Source: Actinidia chinensis
Lineage: Eukaryota > Streptophyta > Magnoliopsida > Ericales > Actinidiaceae
Assembly (NCBI GenBank): GCA_009663005.1
Contig: CM018893.1
Location: forward strand, 14,463,652-14,478,651
Direction of reading: 5' to 3'
DNA length: 15,000 nucleotides
The notes beneath the pieces were generated by a model, which saw only the letters and a program-made list of their open reading frames with translations, made no database searches and was not told where the DNA came from. Each line of letters begins with the position of its first letter. Within the stretch, counting starts at the first letter, position 1. The position numbers and the translations under genes were made by a program. Below, piece after piece: positions 1 to 10,223 of the stretch.

Positions 1-650
1 TGTCCATAAATAACCAAGGCACCGAAGCAATTAGCTCATTGCTAACGTTTAATGACAGTAGAAAACGAGTCGATTCAAGAATTATAGTAGAGTATTGAGA
101 AACGTAACAATGAATCGAGGATGTTCCGAGAAGATTGGCTGTGGCAAGCTACAAGCTCGGATTGTCCCCGGGGGATAGATTATGGGAAACCTGACGCTAG
201 ACCCTCCAAAATGCCTCCGGGACCTCATGTCTCGGGTCGAGATGTTCGCCTGGTTGGAGGATGACGTTAGGGAGTCCAGAGAACGGAAGGCAAACTTGGC
301 TGGCAGAGAGGCTCCAGTTAAGAGGAGGAAAGATGGGTCTAATCCATACGAAACAAGGCTAAGCAGGGAATTAATGTAGTCTTTAAGGACCGATTTACAA
401 CTCCTGGCCAGAATCAGAGGACAAACCATACTTCAAGAAATTGGAACCTGGGTGGCGACCCAAAAAGCGAAATCAAGCGTTGGAGGTACCATATCACGGC
501 GAGAAGGGCATAAAATCGAGAACTGCAAGCTTCTTAGCTTTTCTAGAGCAATTGGTCCACGACGGACCACCTTAAAGAGTTCGTGGTATAAAAGACCTGG
601 GTCAGAAGCGGTGAAGCCGAGCCACTAGAAAGGCCCGATCGAGTCAGGAA
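1..650 (+). pseudogene. gag remnant (capsid end and nucleocapsid)
   Basis: Nucleocapsid/capsid polyprotein of the Tat element, which would package element RNA. The reading is broken. [17 protein letters not shown] (about 224-274) matches a strongly conserved stretch at the end of plant Tat gag. The basic KRRK patch follows near 320-331. In another frame GHKIENC (506-526) is the His-Cys half of a CCHC zinc knuckle; the first cysteines are not clear. The ATG at 182 is not a true start, because gag-like residues (a DSRKRVDSR stretch near 54-80) precede it. The true start is off the left edge. Frame changes occur near 380, 440 and 500. Confidence 0.8.
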
Positions 651-679
651 GGAGACATAAAGGCGGAGACGCGAAGATG

Positions 680-1330
680 AAGACTTGCCCCTAGGCACCA
701 TCCACATTATGGGGGGCCGAATGGACCCAGTCTATAGAGCAAAATCCGGAACGAGACCGCATATCCCAAAATCCCAAATGCACGATGTGCTCTCGTCCAA
801 TCACTGCCGAAGAAGATAAAGACCGCCCGAGACTGAGAGGGATGGTCACCTTTTCCGGCGTACCGTGAAGAGTACACATCCTCACCTCGAACCCATTAGT
901 GGTGTCATTGAGATCGGAGGAGTACGACGTCAAAAGAATCCTGTGGATCCATAAAAAAAAAAAAAACAGGCAACAAAATAATCTCGGTTGAGGTACTGTC
1001 AATTACGATTTATTCCAAACAATTAAAAATCCCCCAGACCAATTGAAAAAAAAACCACCCGAGTTTCGCTAGTCGGTTAATCCCCCCTCAGCACATTGGC
1101 CCTTGGGAACCGTGTCTCTCAAAACCCTAGCATGCTCCCAAGAACTGATAACGGATTTTTGTAGTGTTGGGATAATACCGTATAATGCTATCGTGGGGAA
1201 TAGATTTGGTTGCACAGGATTGAAGGAGTGGCTTCCCACTTCACCAAGCCATAAATTCCTCACGCCCCGAGGCAAGGAGGCATTTTAGGTAGACCAAGTG
1301 ACCGCAAAACAATGCTATCTGGCCAACATT
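680..1330 (+). pseudogene. retroviral-type aspartic protease remnant
   Basis: Protease region between gag and RT. YDVKRIL (923-943), followed by VDP in a shifted frame (943-951), matches the strand leading into the aspartic protease active site of Tat elements. The sequence then enters a run of 14 A (953-966) where the DxGS glycine and serine should be. Downstream, a stretch around 1160-1290 (PYNAIVGN ... HKFLTPRGKEA, then VTAKQCYLANI near 1303) resembles the C-terminal part of this protease and its linker to RT. The domain is recognisable only by pieces and cannot be active. Confidence 0.7.
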
Positions 1331-1562
1331 GTCGACAAGATGGCGATGAAAGAAGTTCAAATGATGAGGAGGAATTAGAATTGCCTGGAGGATGTGGGTC
1401 GTGATCCCGAGGCAAAGGTCATCAGGATTTGGCGTATGATTGGATAGTCGAGTTCAGATCGATTCTTTCTTGTCGGGTCAAGACCTTAGGATAGAATGCG
1501 AGAGGACCCACTCATCCAACTCTGAAAGCTAACTCGAAGCATTTGCATGGACCCCTTACGAA

Positions 1563-2470
1563 ATGCCGGGAATTGACCCAAAACTTTATCAAGCACGGCT
1601 GAACTTTCTAACCGGATTTCTGACCGGTCAAACAAAGGGAAGGAGGTCAACTGCCCGAGCACGTGGATGCTGTGATCGAAGAATGGAGAAGCTCCGGGAG
1701 GCTGACGCAATAATCAAAGTCATTTATCCCAGTTGGTTGTCGAACACCGGGGTAAAAAAGAAAACGGGCAAGTGGCTGGTCCCTGTGTCGATTTCAACCA
1801 CCTCAACCGGCTTGTCCCAAAGACTGTTTCCCACTGCCGAAGATAGATCAGTTGGTCGCTAGCACCTCGGGCCATGCCCGTATGAGTTTCCTCGATGTGT
1901 AGAGGATATCATCAATCGCTCACATGGACTCACGGATCAAGAAAAGACTGCATTTATGACCCCTAGGGGACTGTTCTGCTGACAAAGTCATGCCATTTGG
2001 GCTCAAAAATGCCAAAGGGCCATAGTACCCAGAGAATGGTAGGAAAATGTCAAGCCGTCTTGGGAAAGACCATGGTTGCCTAACATCGACGACAATGTGG
2101 TGAAAAGCAAAGAAGAGGTCGGATCACCCAGGGACTCGTCCGAGATTTCACATCCTCCAACAACATAAGCCTCAACTTAATGGCAGCGAAGTGTGCCTTG
2201 TGGTATGGGCTCGGGAAATTCCTTGGACATCTATCATGGGCGCGAATCGAAGCAAACCCAGATCAGATTGCAGCCATAGACCAGATCGCAGCCCTAGGAA
2301 TGCCAAAGAGGTGCAGAAACTCAACGGGATGGCAGCAGCTCTCATCGTTCATGAGTAAGTCTTTTGACAAATGTCGCCCATTTTTTAAGCTCTTGCTAAA
2401 AAATGCCAAGTTTTTGTGGGATGAGGATTCCGAATTGGCGCTCCAATAATTCAAAAAATATATGACCAAG
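1563..2470 (+). pseudogene. reverse transcriptase remnant
   Basis: Element RT, which would copy its RNA into DNA. Seen: MPGIDPKL at 1563, the usual entry to plant gypsy RT; NGKW...VD-like residues near 1765-1800; a CRGYHQ-type finger motif near 1898-1920; VMPFGLKNA (1987-2013); and NIDDNVVKSKEE (2082-2117), the catalytic box with both aspartates kept but the usual Tyr replaced by Asn. LNLMAAKCA (about 2172-2198) and a KFLGH stretch follow. The thumb/connection part (SKSFDKCRPFFK, near 2356) runs to about 2450. Frames change at least five times. Length agrees with a normal RT domain. Confidence 0.93.
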
Positions 2471-2870
2471 CCTCCACTCCTATCCACCCCGGACGAAGGA
2501 GAATTGCTCCACATTTATCTCGGCTGTATTCGAACACACGGTGAGCTCGGTCTGTTAGAGAGGAGGTCAACGAGCAGCGCCCGATCTATTTTGTGAGCAA
2601 ACCCTGGACTGATTGTCAGACACGATACTTGCCATTGGAAAGCCATGCGCCCTAGTAATGACCTCACGCAAGCTCATGCCCTTTTCCAAGCACACCCCAT
2701 CTCGGTTTACACCGATGTCCCGCTCAAGGCCATCTTATGAAAGTAAACCTAACGGGCCGACTCTCTAAATGGCCTTAGAGCTTGAGCAGTTTGACATAAG
2801 TTTTCTTACCAAAGGCGGCAATCAGGGCAGATACCTAGCAGACGTCGTGGCAGAAGTTTTCACCCCAGGC
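2470..2870 (+). pseudogene. Ty3/gypsy RNase H remnant (first RNase H)
   Basis: RNase H domain attached to RT, which would remove the RNA strand of the hybrid. Seen: PPLLSTPDEGELLHIYL (about 2472-2522), IYFVSKTLTDCQTRYLPLE (about 2586-2640, with one substitution), and FQAHPISVYTDVPLKAIL (2684-2737), the segment with a conserved Asp. GRLSKWALELEQFDISF follows near 2756-2805 and YLADVVAEVF at about 2831-2860 ends the domain. Stops and shifts separate the pieces. This order and these motifs are standard for plant Ty3/gypsy pol. Confidence 0.9.
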
Positions 2871-3060
2871 CGGAAATCCCAGGGCGGATTCCAACATTTC
2901 CCCAATCCTTGCAGAGAGGGGAAAATTCACAAAATGCACGTCCGGCTCAGAACTAACGAAGAGAATCCGAGAATCAATCCAGAGCCCACCAGAGAAAGAG
3001 GCCCCGCTGAACTAAAGGGTTTACTTGAGAGAGCAGAGGTAACTTAGAACCACCTCAGGC

Positions 3061-3480
3061 AGAGCTATCTTGGGATGGCAGATGTATGTCGACGGAGCCA
3101 GAACACCGCCAAGGGACAGGCGAGGAGTAGTTTTGAGAGTCCGAAGGCGCAGTTTTGAACAATGCCTCAGATTTAATTCTCAGTGACGAACAACGAAGCG
3201 GGTATGAGTATGACGCGGATTGAGGTCCGCCTAGAAGCTGGGGTGCCGGAGCTGTGCCTCTCCAGCGATCAAAACTAGCGTAAATTCAGGTTGATGGCCA
3301 AATTTGAAGCTCGAGGGGTTAAAATGGCGAAATATTTGTAGGTTGCCCAAAAACCTTCTCAACGCGTTTCGAGCGGTTAAAATTGAACAGGCGGAAGAGA
3401 ATTCAATGCGATGCAGAATGCAGCTTGCATCGTTAGATCCACTTTGAAGGGGACCATGGCAGAACGGTGAAGTCGAGTCA
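3061..3480 (+). pseudogene. second, archaeal-type RNase H remnant (aRNH)
   Basis: WQMYVDGA (3076-3099) carries the first catalytic Asp of an RNase H. GVVL follows, then ESEGAVLNNAS, and TNNEA (3186-3200) supplies the catalytic Glu after a frame change. Further on, GVKMAKYL and VAQK (about 3318-3350) and an NS(M)AD-like segment near 3400 fit the C-terminal part. A complete second RNase H before IN is, from family knowledge, a hallmark of Tat elements. It is separated from the first RNase H by a charged linker (about 2870-3060). Several stops make it non-functional. Confidence 0.85.
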
Positions 3481-3889
3481 TCTCGGTCCCTAGTCTAGAA
3501 GAAACACAATCACAGTTCTGTCAAACACTCCAACCGGTCCGCAGCTGGATGAGACCCTATCGATGAACTATTTGCGACCGACCCGCGCCAGATGACAGAA
3601 AGGAGGCGCATAAGATCAGGATCAAGGCTGCATGGCCTGGATATCTCCAACAGGAGACTTATACAAAAGGTCTTATCAAGGCCCCTATTACTGTGTGTAC
3701 ATTCGAGCCTAGTCAAGGATGTACTTTATGAATCCATGAGGGAATGTGCGGATTACACTCTGGGGGAGATATTGGCACCACAGCGCTCTTTCGCAGGGGT
3801 ACTGGTGGCCTTACATGCAGAAGGATGCTCAGGTATATGTGCGCAGTCAACAAATGTCAGCTCTTTTAACCCTGATCCATCACCCTGCA

Positions 3890-4088
3890 AGGGACTTAAC
3901 TCCGCTTACTAGTCCTTGGCCCTTCACCCAATGGCCATGACTAGTAAAAGAGGACCACATTACCCATTAAAATGAGGCCACATTAACCCTTAAAAAGAGG
4001 CAACCGTACCCTTACCTGATGCTACGTAGCCTAAAATCAGGACTTAACGACGCTTACGTAGTCCTTGGCTTCGCCTAATGGGGATGGA
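3890..4088 (+). repeat. duplicated integrase segment, copies 147 bp apart
   Basis: The stretch starting AGGGACTTAAC at 3890 (to about 3941) recurs, diverged, starting AGGACTTAAC near 4038 (to about 4088). Both encode the linker around TSPWPF..QWG between the zinc-binding and core parts of integrase, which normally occurs once. Only the second copy continues into the core. The DNA between them holds a 3 x 23 bp array and about 24 bp of unique sequence. Confidence 0.75.
3945..4013 (+). repeat. three tandem 23 bp units
   Basis: Units 3945-3967, 3968-3990 and 3991-4013 all begin TAAAA(A/T)GAGG and end with a CATTA/CGTA-CCC-type tail. They match at most positions. They have no counterpart in integrase and lie within the 147 bp insertion. 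Confidence 0.8.
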
Positions 4089-4935
4089 CTATGTAGGGTC
4101 CTACCCAGAACTCCGGCAACAAGAGGTTCTTACTTGCCAGCGACCGATTACTTCACTAAATGGGTGGAGGCTAGCCATTGGAACATATTATAGAGACAAA
4201 ACGTGATCAGGTTTATTCGCGGTAACATCCTATCCAGATTCGGCTTCCCACGGGCCTTCGTGTTGGATAATGGAACCATTCGTCAGACGCAACGTCCGCG
4301 TTTGTTAGAAGCAACTGAAGATTGAATTTCTACAAATCAACGGCCGAGCAACCGTAGTGCAAGGGCCAAGCCAATGCCACTAAGAGACTATCATGAACGG
4401 GATCAAACCGGACTAGAGCCGGCAAAGGACGATGGGTCGACGGAGTTGCAGACGTGTTGTGGGCTTATCGGACCACACCGCGCAAGGCAACGAACGAGAC
4501 GATATACTCACTGACTTTTGGATTCCCGCCGTAATCCCACTGGAGGTCGTCAAGCCCACAATTCGGACAAGGCTTATAACACATCTCATAACAACAGAGG
4601 TCTTAGCCCGAGATCTAGACTTGGATTGAAGAAAGGAGAGAGATGCCCTCATCCCCGAATGGGCGACTATCAAAAGCAGCTGGGCACTAAATCCTTCCAC
4701 CAGAAGGTTTCAATGGGCGAAATTGACGTGGGTGTCTCGTTCCCGAACCCAGTCGTTGCAAAACACAAAGATCCAATCGACGGCAAGCTTGCCCCGAACT
4801 GGAGGGGCCCTACAAAATAATCAAACTCGCGGCAGGAGTCTTACTATTTGGAGGACGCAGAGAGAAAAGAAATCCCGCGACCTTGGAATTCAGCACTGCA
4901 AAAGACTTCCACAAATGGGAATGCCACACTGAGCT

Positions 4936-5010
4936 TCAACATATGTATAAAAGCATTGCATCTTTCAATTATTCTTTTACGCAAATATGTTTACAACCTT
5001 TACTCTGATA
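4936..5010 (+). other. short AT-rich spacer after integrase
   Basis: This lies between the last integrase residues and the first tandem unit. It is AT-rich and no conserved coding is seen. Confidence 0.5.
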
Positions 5011-6100
5011 TTTTTTACAAGTTAACTTGATCAAATCGCGAGAAGGGGTTAGCCGAGCTTTGCAAAAGCACCGAACTGCCTTCGTAAGCTTTAATCAAGT
5101 AACACTTGGTAAAAACTGAGGGAAAAGCTAGCCGAGCTTGACCAAGCTCCGAGCTTGTCCGATAATTTTTACAAGTTAACTTGATCAAATCGCGAGAAGG
5201 GGTTAGCCGAGCTTCGCAAAAGCACCGAACTGCCTTCGTAAGCTTTAATCAAGTAACACTTGGTAAAAACCGAGGGGAAAGCTAGCCGAGCTTGACCAAG
5301 CTCTGAGCTTATCTGATAATTTTTACAAGTTAACTTGATCAAATCACGAGAAGAGGTTAGCCGATGCTTCGCAAAAGCACCGAATTGCCTCATAAGCTTC
5401 AATCAAGGAAACACTTGGTAAAAAACCAAGGAAAAGGGCTACGTCGAGCTTGACAAGCTCTGAGCTTGTCCGATTAAGTTTACAAGTTAACTTGATTCAA
5501 ATCGTGCAGAAGGGGTTAGCCGAGCTTGCAAAAAGCACCGAACTGCAATATCGTTCACTTAATGAGAATACTTGGTAAAACTGAGGGGGAAAGTAGCCGG
5601 AGCTTTACCAAGCTCCGAGCTTGTCCGCTAATTTTCTACAAGATCAACTCCGATTATATTAAAATTGTGAAGAGTTAGTCAGCTCAACTGAGCTCTGAAT
5701 TGCCCTTGTAGTATTTACTGATCAAATCGCGAGGGAAGGGGTTAGCGAGCTTCGCAAAAGCACCGAACTGCCTTCGTTTCGCTTCAATCAAGTAACACTT
5801 GGTAAAAACCGAGGGGAAGCTAGCCCGAGCTTGACCAAGCTCCGAGCTGTCGATAATTTTTACAAGTTAACTTGATCAATGAAAGAAGAGGTTCAGGCGA
5901 GCTTTGCAAAAGTAACCAAACTTTCCTTCGTTCGCTTTAATCGAGTAATACTTGGTAAAAAAACCGAGGGGAAGCTAGCCGAGCTTTACCAAGCTCCGAG
6001 CTTGTCCGCTAATTTTTACAGATCCACTTCGATTTTTAAATCGCCGAAGAGTTAGTCGAGATCAACTAAGCTCGAATTGCCTGTTTAGTTTTCATCCATT
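5011..6100 (+). repeat. 155 bp tandem array in the retrotransposon 3' tail
   Basis: Units start at the GTTAACTTGATCAAATCGCG motif. Starts are 5021, 5175, 5329, 5485, about 5712 and 5865, giving periods of 153-157 bp. Two diverged half-units (about 5642-5711 and 6021-6100) share GAGTTAGTC, start with an altered GATC(A/C)ACT and follow units ending GTCCGCTAA. So the array is A-A-A-A-B-A-A-B, with the A-B pair duplicated. Most A units hold the inverted repeat GAGCTTG-AC-CAAGCTC (first copy 5134-5149). Such arrays between IN and the 3' LTR are known in Tat elements and can seed satellite DNA. Confidence 0.93.
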
Positions 6101-7338
6101 TAACTACGTGAAAGACAGAATGTGACAGACTTTGCAAAAATTCAAATGGCAACAGAATGATATTTAAATTAGCTATTTTTATCCTGTACAAAAGAAAAGA
6201 ACGTTCGGATACAGCTTGTTCGGAAATACAATCAAACTCAAACACAGGGTAAGACGGACTTTGCTTGAAAGGAAAAGTTGTGAGAGGTCCACGTCAGCTT
6301 CATTCAAGTACACACGTTTAGTTGTTAACCGAGCTTTAGCTCCATCGGAATGATAATGGAACCCATGTCCCGATCATCGAAGCACGCAAGAAACGCAGCA
6401 CGGGCCTTCAAATGATTCTTTTAAGCCTCGTGATAGTTGCACTTGAAATAAGAGCAAGACTCCACACAAGACTTGATACTCGGCGAGGGCAGAGGTGATG
6501 GAGAGGCCAACTCAACCGAACCACCAGACGGGCCGAATTATCGGACTCTAAAGCTTGGAAAGCTACAGAGCTTTTAGGAATAGAAGCTTCCGACTACAAG
6601 AGCGGTGAGAAAAGGACGGATGAGCCAGGAAGTTGTTGCCAATCCCACCCATGTCTAGGATACGTGTGCATGAGGAGAAAAATCATCTTGCCCTTCGGAG
6701 TTACAAGGGGATTTCAAATATAGAGCCCCGCGGGGCTGGGTGGACGAGAACATTTTTTGTGAACAAGACGATCGCTCTCAGAAGAGGTTGTTCGAATGAT
6801 GGGGAGTGTTGTTCATCAAATAAGGAGTGCGTCACGATTTAAAGGCTCTCGAAGGGCAACGGAAACGTAGCCCATAAAGCGGGAGGAAGTTATAGACCGA
6901 ATTTAATGCGACGTTTCAAACGCATGGGAGGGGATGGTGGAGGATGATAGACTCAAGAGCTGTTAAACAACGTACGTTTGTAGAAGTGGGGCCCATGTAT
7001 GAACGTGGACCACGACATTTCATTCGAACCAACTGGAGCTATTTACGAATCGTTATTTAAAATGGGAGAGTCCAGCGCAATTCACGTTGCGGGAATGCGA
7101 AAGCGTGCTTATGAACCCGGCCGAGGTGAGCGGTGGAGTCAAACATTGTGTAAAGACTAGCAAGAAAAAATGTTCTTAACGAAAGAGTTAAAGTCACAAA
7201 ACACGAGATCAAAGAACGTAGGAAATGGCCAAAAAAACAATCAGACCGACTGCATAGGAATAAACTGTTCAAAATTCTTACAAGTCAACAAGATTAAGAT
7301 TCAACAGAAGCAGAAGAAAACAACTCAAGGAAGTGTTT
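6101..7338. other. unassigned part of the Tat 3' tail
   Basis: About 1.2 kb with no domain recognised on either strand. The first 250 bp keeps weak traces of the array (for example GTTAACCGAGCTTTAGCTCC near 6320). Small open frames at 6633-6842 (+) and 7057-7272 (-) show no family motif and no sign of conservation. I call no gene here. Confidence 0.5.
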
Positions 7339-7901
7339 CTAAATGAGGTTTTCACCCTTGGTACAACTCGGTCTATCTGGCCCTCCCCACCGGTCTCTAT
7401 CAGAAGTCTCCGGGACCCCTGCATAAGTTCCACTACCGCAGTGTTGATATGTTCCTCTAGCAGGTAGGGCGCATATCACTTGCGTTGAAGTCGGGACACG
7501 GTTGATTGGTGAATATCGTTCCGGAGAGGGCAGGGAGTTGGCCTGAGGGGAGGAGACCGACCACGCGGGATGATCAAGGGGATCTAAAGTCCTTCAAACA
7601 GCAAGCCATCCTTCTTGGAAAAAACGCAGGCGGAGCTCGCTAGCTGCCTTCATAAACGTTCCAGCCCACTCGAAAGCGCAGTCGAACAAATTCTTGTCAC
7701 TTCACCACAAGCGAACGCCTTCAGGTCGGACGCTTCTGCGGGGTGGTGGTTTCGCTGCAGGATTGAGTCTCGCTGCCGACCGTGCATCCGCGAGCCACGG
7801 ACTGAGTCTGTGTCAGCTCTTCTCGAGGCTATTCGCCTTCTGTTCGCCTTCTCAGCTCATCGGCACCATGCTTTAGCCGGAGTGAGGAAGATTACAGCAC
7901 G

Positions 7902-8002
7902 CTAAAAATAACAAGAAAGAACAAAGAGATGGATTAGAAAAGAAACAACGTGGATAAGATTCGTTAATCAGAATGAAAGCTGGTAACATGAAAATTCTAA
8001 AC
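7902..8002 (-). other. predicted intron 2 of the antisense gene (101 bp)
   Basis: On the minus strand the donor is CAA|GTTTAG and the acceptor ends in TTGTTATTTTTAG. The inside is T-rich with a CTAAT-type branch site, as in plant introns. The homologous + strand fragment has its donor (CAG|GTAACC, 11302) at the same place in the protein, one residue apart. That agreement supports a real intron. Confidence 0.65.
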
Positions 8003-8956
8003 TTGGCCCCCAACATAACGAGCTTGCCCCCGAATTCTGTCGTGGTTAGCAGCAGGATTCGCGACGTCTTGGGGGAGCATCACGTCATGCCCAGCGGCAA
8101 CGCAGGTCTTCATGGTCCGTAGAAGTATCCGCAGAGGTAACCGTTTGCGAGATCTACAGCGGCAAATTTGGGGCCCATAGCTTGGGGGCCAGCCACAGAT
8201 CCGGCATCTTTTCCCTTTTTTGGTAAAGAGGTCCTCGCGGGGCTATTTTCCTTTTCGTTTGCACCCATCAAAGGACGGCGCGATGGACTGATCTTTGGCT
8301 GGAGCTGAAGGATGAAACGGGTGCCGCGGGGAGTGTGGGGGGCTCAATATCGGGGCTTGCTTCTTCCCCAGAATCCTCACCTTAAGGGCCATGATCTCCG
8401 CATCCACTTGAGATCCAGAAGATGAACTACCGCTGTAAGAGTAGGAATGCTCAACAATCTCCCTCGGTTGAACGATGGCGATATCAGAATCGGGTTCGGG
8501 CGATGATGGGTTCTGGGACAGGACTAAGGGAGCTGGAACCAAAGGAAACCGCAACAGGGACTTGGTCAACCTCTTCGCGTCTTTACCCTCGGCCTCTTCG
8601 TTCAGGGCCCTCATCGCCCAAATTGATGCCAAGTTGGGAAGAAACTCAACAGAGCTGGAGCCAGACAATTTAGCCTTGCCGCGTTCTAACGCCTTCGGAG
8701 CTCGGCTGAGGTCCCTTCAAACAAATCACTGACCCTCAGATAGTGAGCTCTTGGCCTGCCCCTGAACATGGTTCCGCGGATCTGGAGAGGTGGAACAACG
8801 GGGCCGCCCCTGACGGAGCGGTTCGAAGAGGAATGGTATACCAGTATAAGGGGACGTAACTAGTAATCGGAGACTCTAAGGAGCGCCCACAATTGTTCAC
8901 CGCGCTAATTGTAGCCGAACAACGATCGCTCCTCCTCCAAAACAGCGTGGTGAATC

Positions 8957-9417
8957 CTGCAAAAGTAAAAACCAGATGAAACAGTCAGTTATTTCTTCTA
9001 CAACATAATCGAGTTGATAAAATGGTCACAAGCAGCAGCATATGATTCTCACCCTACAGGGACGTAACCCCTATGCCTAGGGAGGAAGAAAGGGTCGGGT
9101 TCGTAAGTAGGGAACTCCCATTGACCCGGACCCAAAAAAAATAAAGTCTATCAAATACTGATCTGTCCGGGGAATCCGTAACTAACCTGTCTGAGGCTAA
9201 TTTGGCTTCCTAAGGCGAAGGTAGTGATTGCCTTCAGGCATCTGGGTCTCGGGTTTTTCATAGGATTGACACATAATCACGTGAACAGATCCTCAGCAGT
9301 AAACTTAATCCTTCCTCTGACCATCAAGCCTCGACCGCCCGCACGGTTAGGACAAAATTCACAGAGATCGCATGCAAGGTGAGCTGCCAGATAGAGAGAA
9401 CGGTTTCAAAAGCTTAC
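8957..9417 (-). other. possible intron 1 of the antisense gene (461 bp)
   Basis: On the minus strand there is a GTAAGC donor at 9417 and a TTTTTACTTTTGCAG acceptor at 8957. Both are good plant splice signals next to open frames. No homologous copy is available in the window to confirm it. Confidence 0.4.
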
Positions 9418-9896
9418 TAAGGGGAAACGAAGCCCGGATTGGTAAAGAAACCAAGTCCTAAGGGGCATCTTCCACTCAAATCCGCGTCATCGTTTGGACC
9501 TGGGCGCTCTATCACTACATCACGGGAATCCTCTGGTCGACACGGAATTGAGCGAAGACCTCCTATCGCGAACAAGCATTGAGCCCGATCAACGGCCATG
9601 TCCTGAAAGTGGAGGCAAATGATCAAGAACGGGCATAAAGAATCCCGAGGAACGAGGTTTAATCTAGTTACGGAGGTAACCAAATCACGACAGCCAGGTC
9701 GGACCCAGACTCTATTCAATAATTTGTCAGACATTGGAATACGCGGAGATTTGAATATTCTCATGGCGTCCAAAGCAAAGTAGAAGGAGGAATGAAAAAT
9801 CGGACTTATCGTATCGAATGGGGATGCTCCTTCGACGTTTAATAATGGAACCACAGTCGCCGAAAAGAGAAACAGTAAAAGAGTAGAGGGGCACAC

Positions 9897-10223
9897 GCTA
9901 CGATCTCCTTCTCTCTCTAGAAACTGCTACAATGACAAAGAGAATGGAAAAATGGGGTGCCCTAAAAAGAAAGTCGAAGAGGCAGTAATTGAGCCAAACG
10001 CGACACTGGGAGATCGTTGCGCGAGGGAACCGTCATGATGAAATCCAATGGATCAAGCGACAGATGGCATCCATACGACACCATGGGAACAAACCAGGGC
10101 GGAGAAGCGAGTGCTCCCCAACGTTAGGAACAGCTCAGCACGGTAAAAAGTAAAAAAGTTGGGTGTACGAAGCCTAAGCATCCAGCTCGCATAGCCTCGG
10201 CGAGCCACGACCGAGCTCACGCG
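9897..10223. other. tail end before the polypurine tract
   Basis: No coding recognised. It lies between the antisense gene start and the LTR, so it is the likely place for the antisense promoter. No clear TATA box was identified on the minus strand. Confidence 0.4.

Larger units (their letters stand above)
3540..4935 (+). pseudogene. integrase remnant with H2C2, core and C-terminal parts
   Basis: Integrase, which would insert element DNA into the genome. Seen: zinc-binding part with YWWPYMQKDAQVYVRS and the CxxC-like residues near 3800-3860; core with ATDYFTKWVEA (4140-4172, first catalytic Asp) and RFGFPRAFVLDNG (4236-4274, second Asp). The expected Glu codon is AAT (4373-4375) within GQANAT, so the DDE triad is incomplete. 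WAYRTTP-like and [11 protein letters not shown] segments (about 4456-4550) follow. DGKLAPNWRGPTK (about 4779-4817) and PRPWNSA (about 4875-4898) mark the C-terminal end. A 147 bp insertion splits the zinc-binding and core parts. Confidence 0.93.
7339..9896 (-). pseudogene. spliced antisense gene of the Tat tail, decayed
   Basis: Read on the minus strand, this holds three candidate exons: 9896-9418, 8956-8003 and 7901-7339. The first is open for 159 codons. Its LNLVP segment resembles, by pattern only, a domain of plant antisense retroelement ORFs. The second includes a 141-codon frame (8668-8243), rich in Ser and Pro and ending KRKGK. One in-frame TAG follows, and the same frame then continues into TCVAAGHDVMLPQDVAN and on to 8003. 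The third has a coiled-coil-like DELRRRTEGE stretch and a long open end to 7339, with one TGA and some shifts. Antisense ORFs in this position are known from Tat relatives; their function is unknown. It lies opposite to gag-pol and its promoter would lie near 9900-10240 or in the LTR. The first exon's start is uncertain. Confidence 0.55.

Noticed and set aside
182..379. ATG at 182 as the start of gag
   Set aside because: The conserved block belongs to the end of the capsid part, and gag-like residues occur before it, so the true start is outside the window.
5169..5402. 77-codon minus-strand open frame
   Set aside because: It lies inside the tandem array and its openness follows from the repeat.
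5011..6100. Regularly spaced repeats resembling a CRISPR array
   Set aside because: The whole 155 bp unit repeats, with no unique spacers, and it lies in a plant retrotransposon tail.
8422..8732. Two + strand open frames of 83-85 codons
   Set aside because: They overlap the antisense exon, which has the longer frame, splice signals and a homologous copy, so they are likely shadows.
9060..9080. CCCTACAGGGACGTAAC as a second LTR edge
   Set aside because: It resembles the LTR ends but no LTR-like sequence follows on either side.
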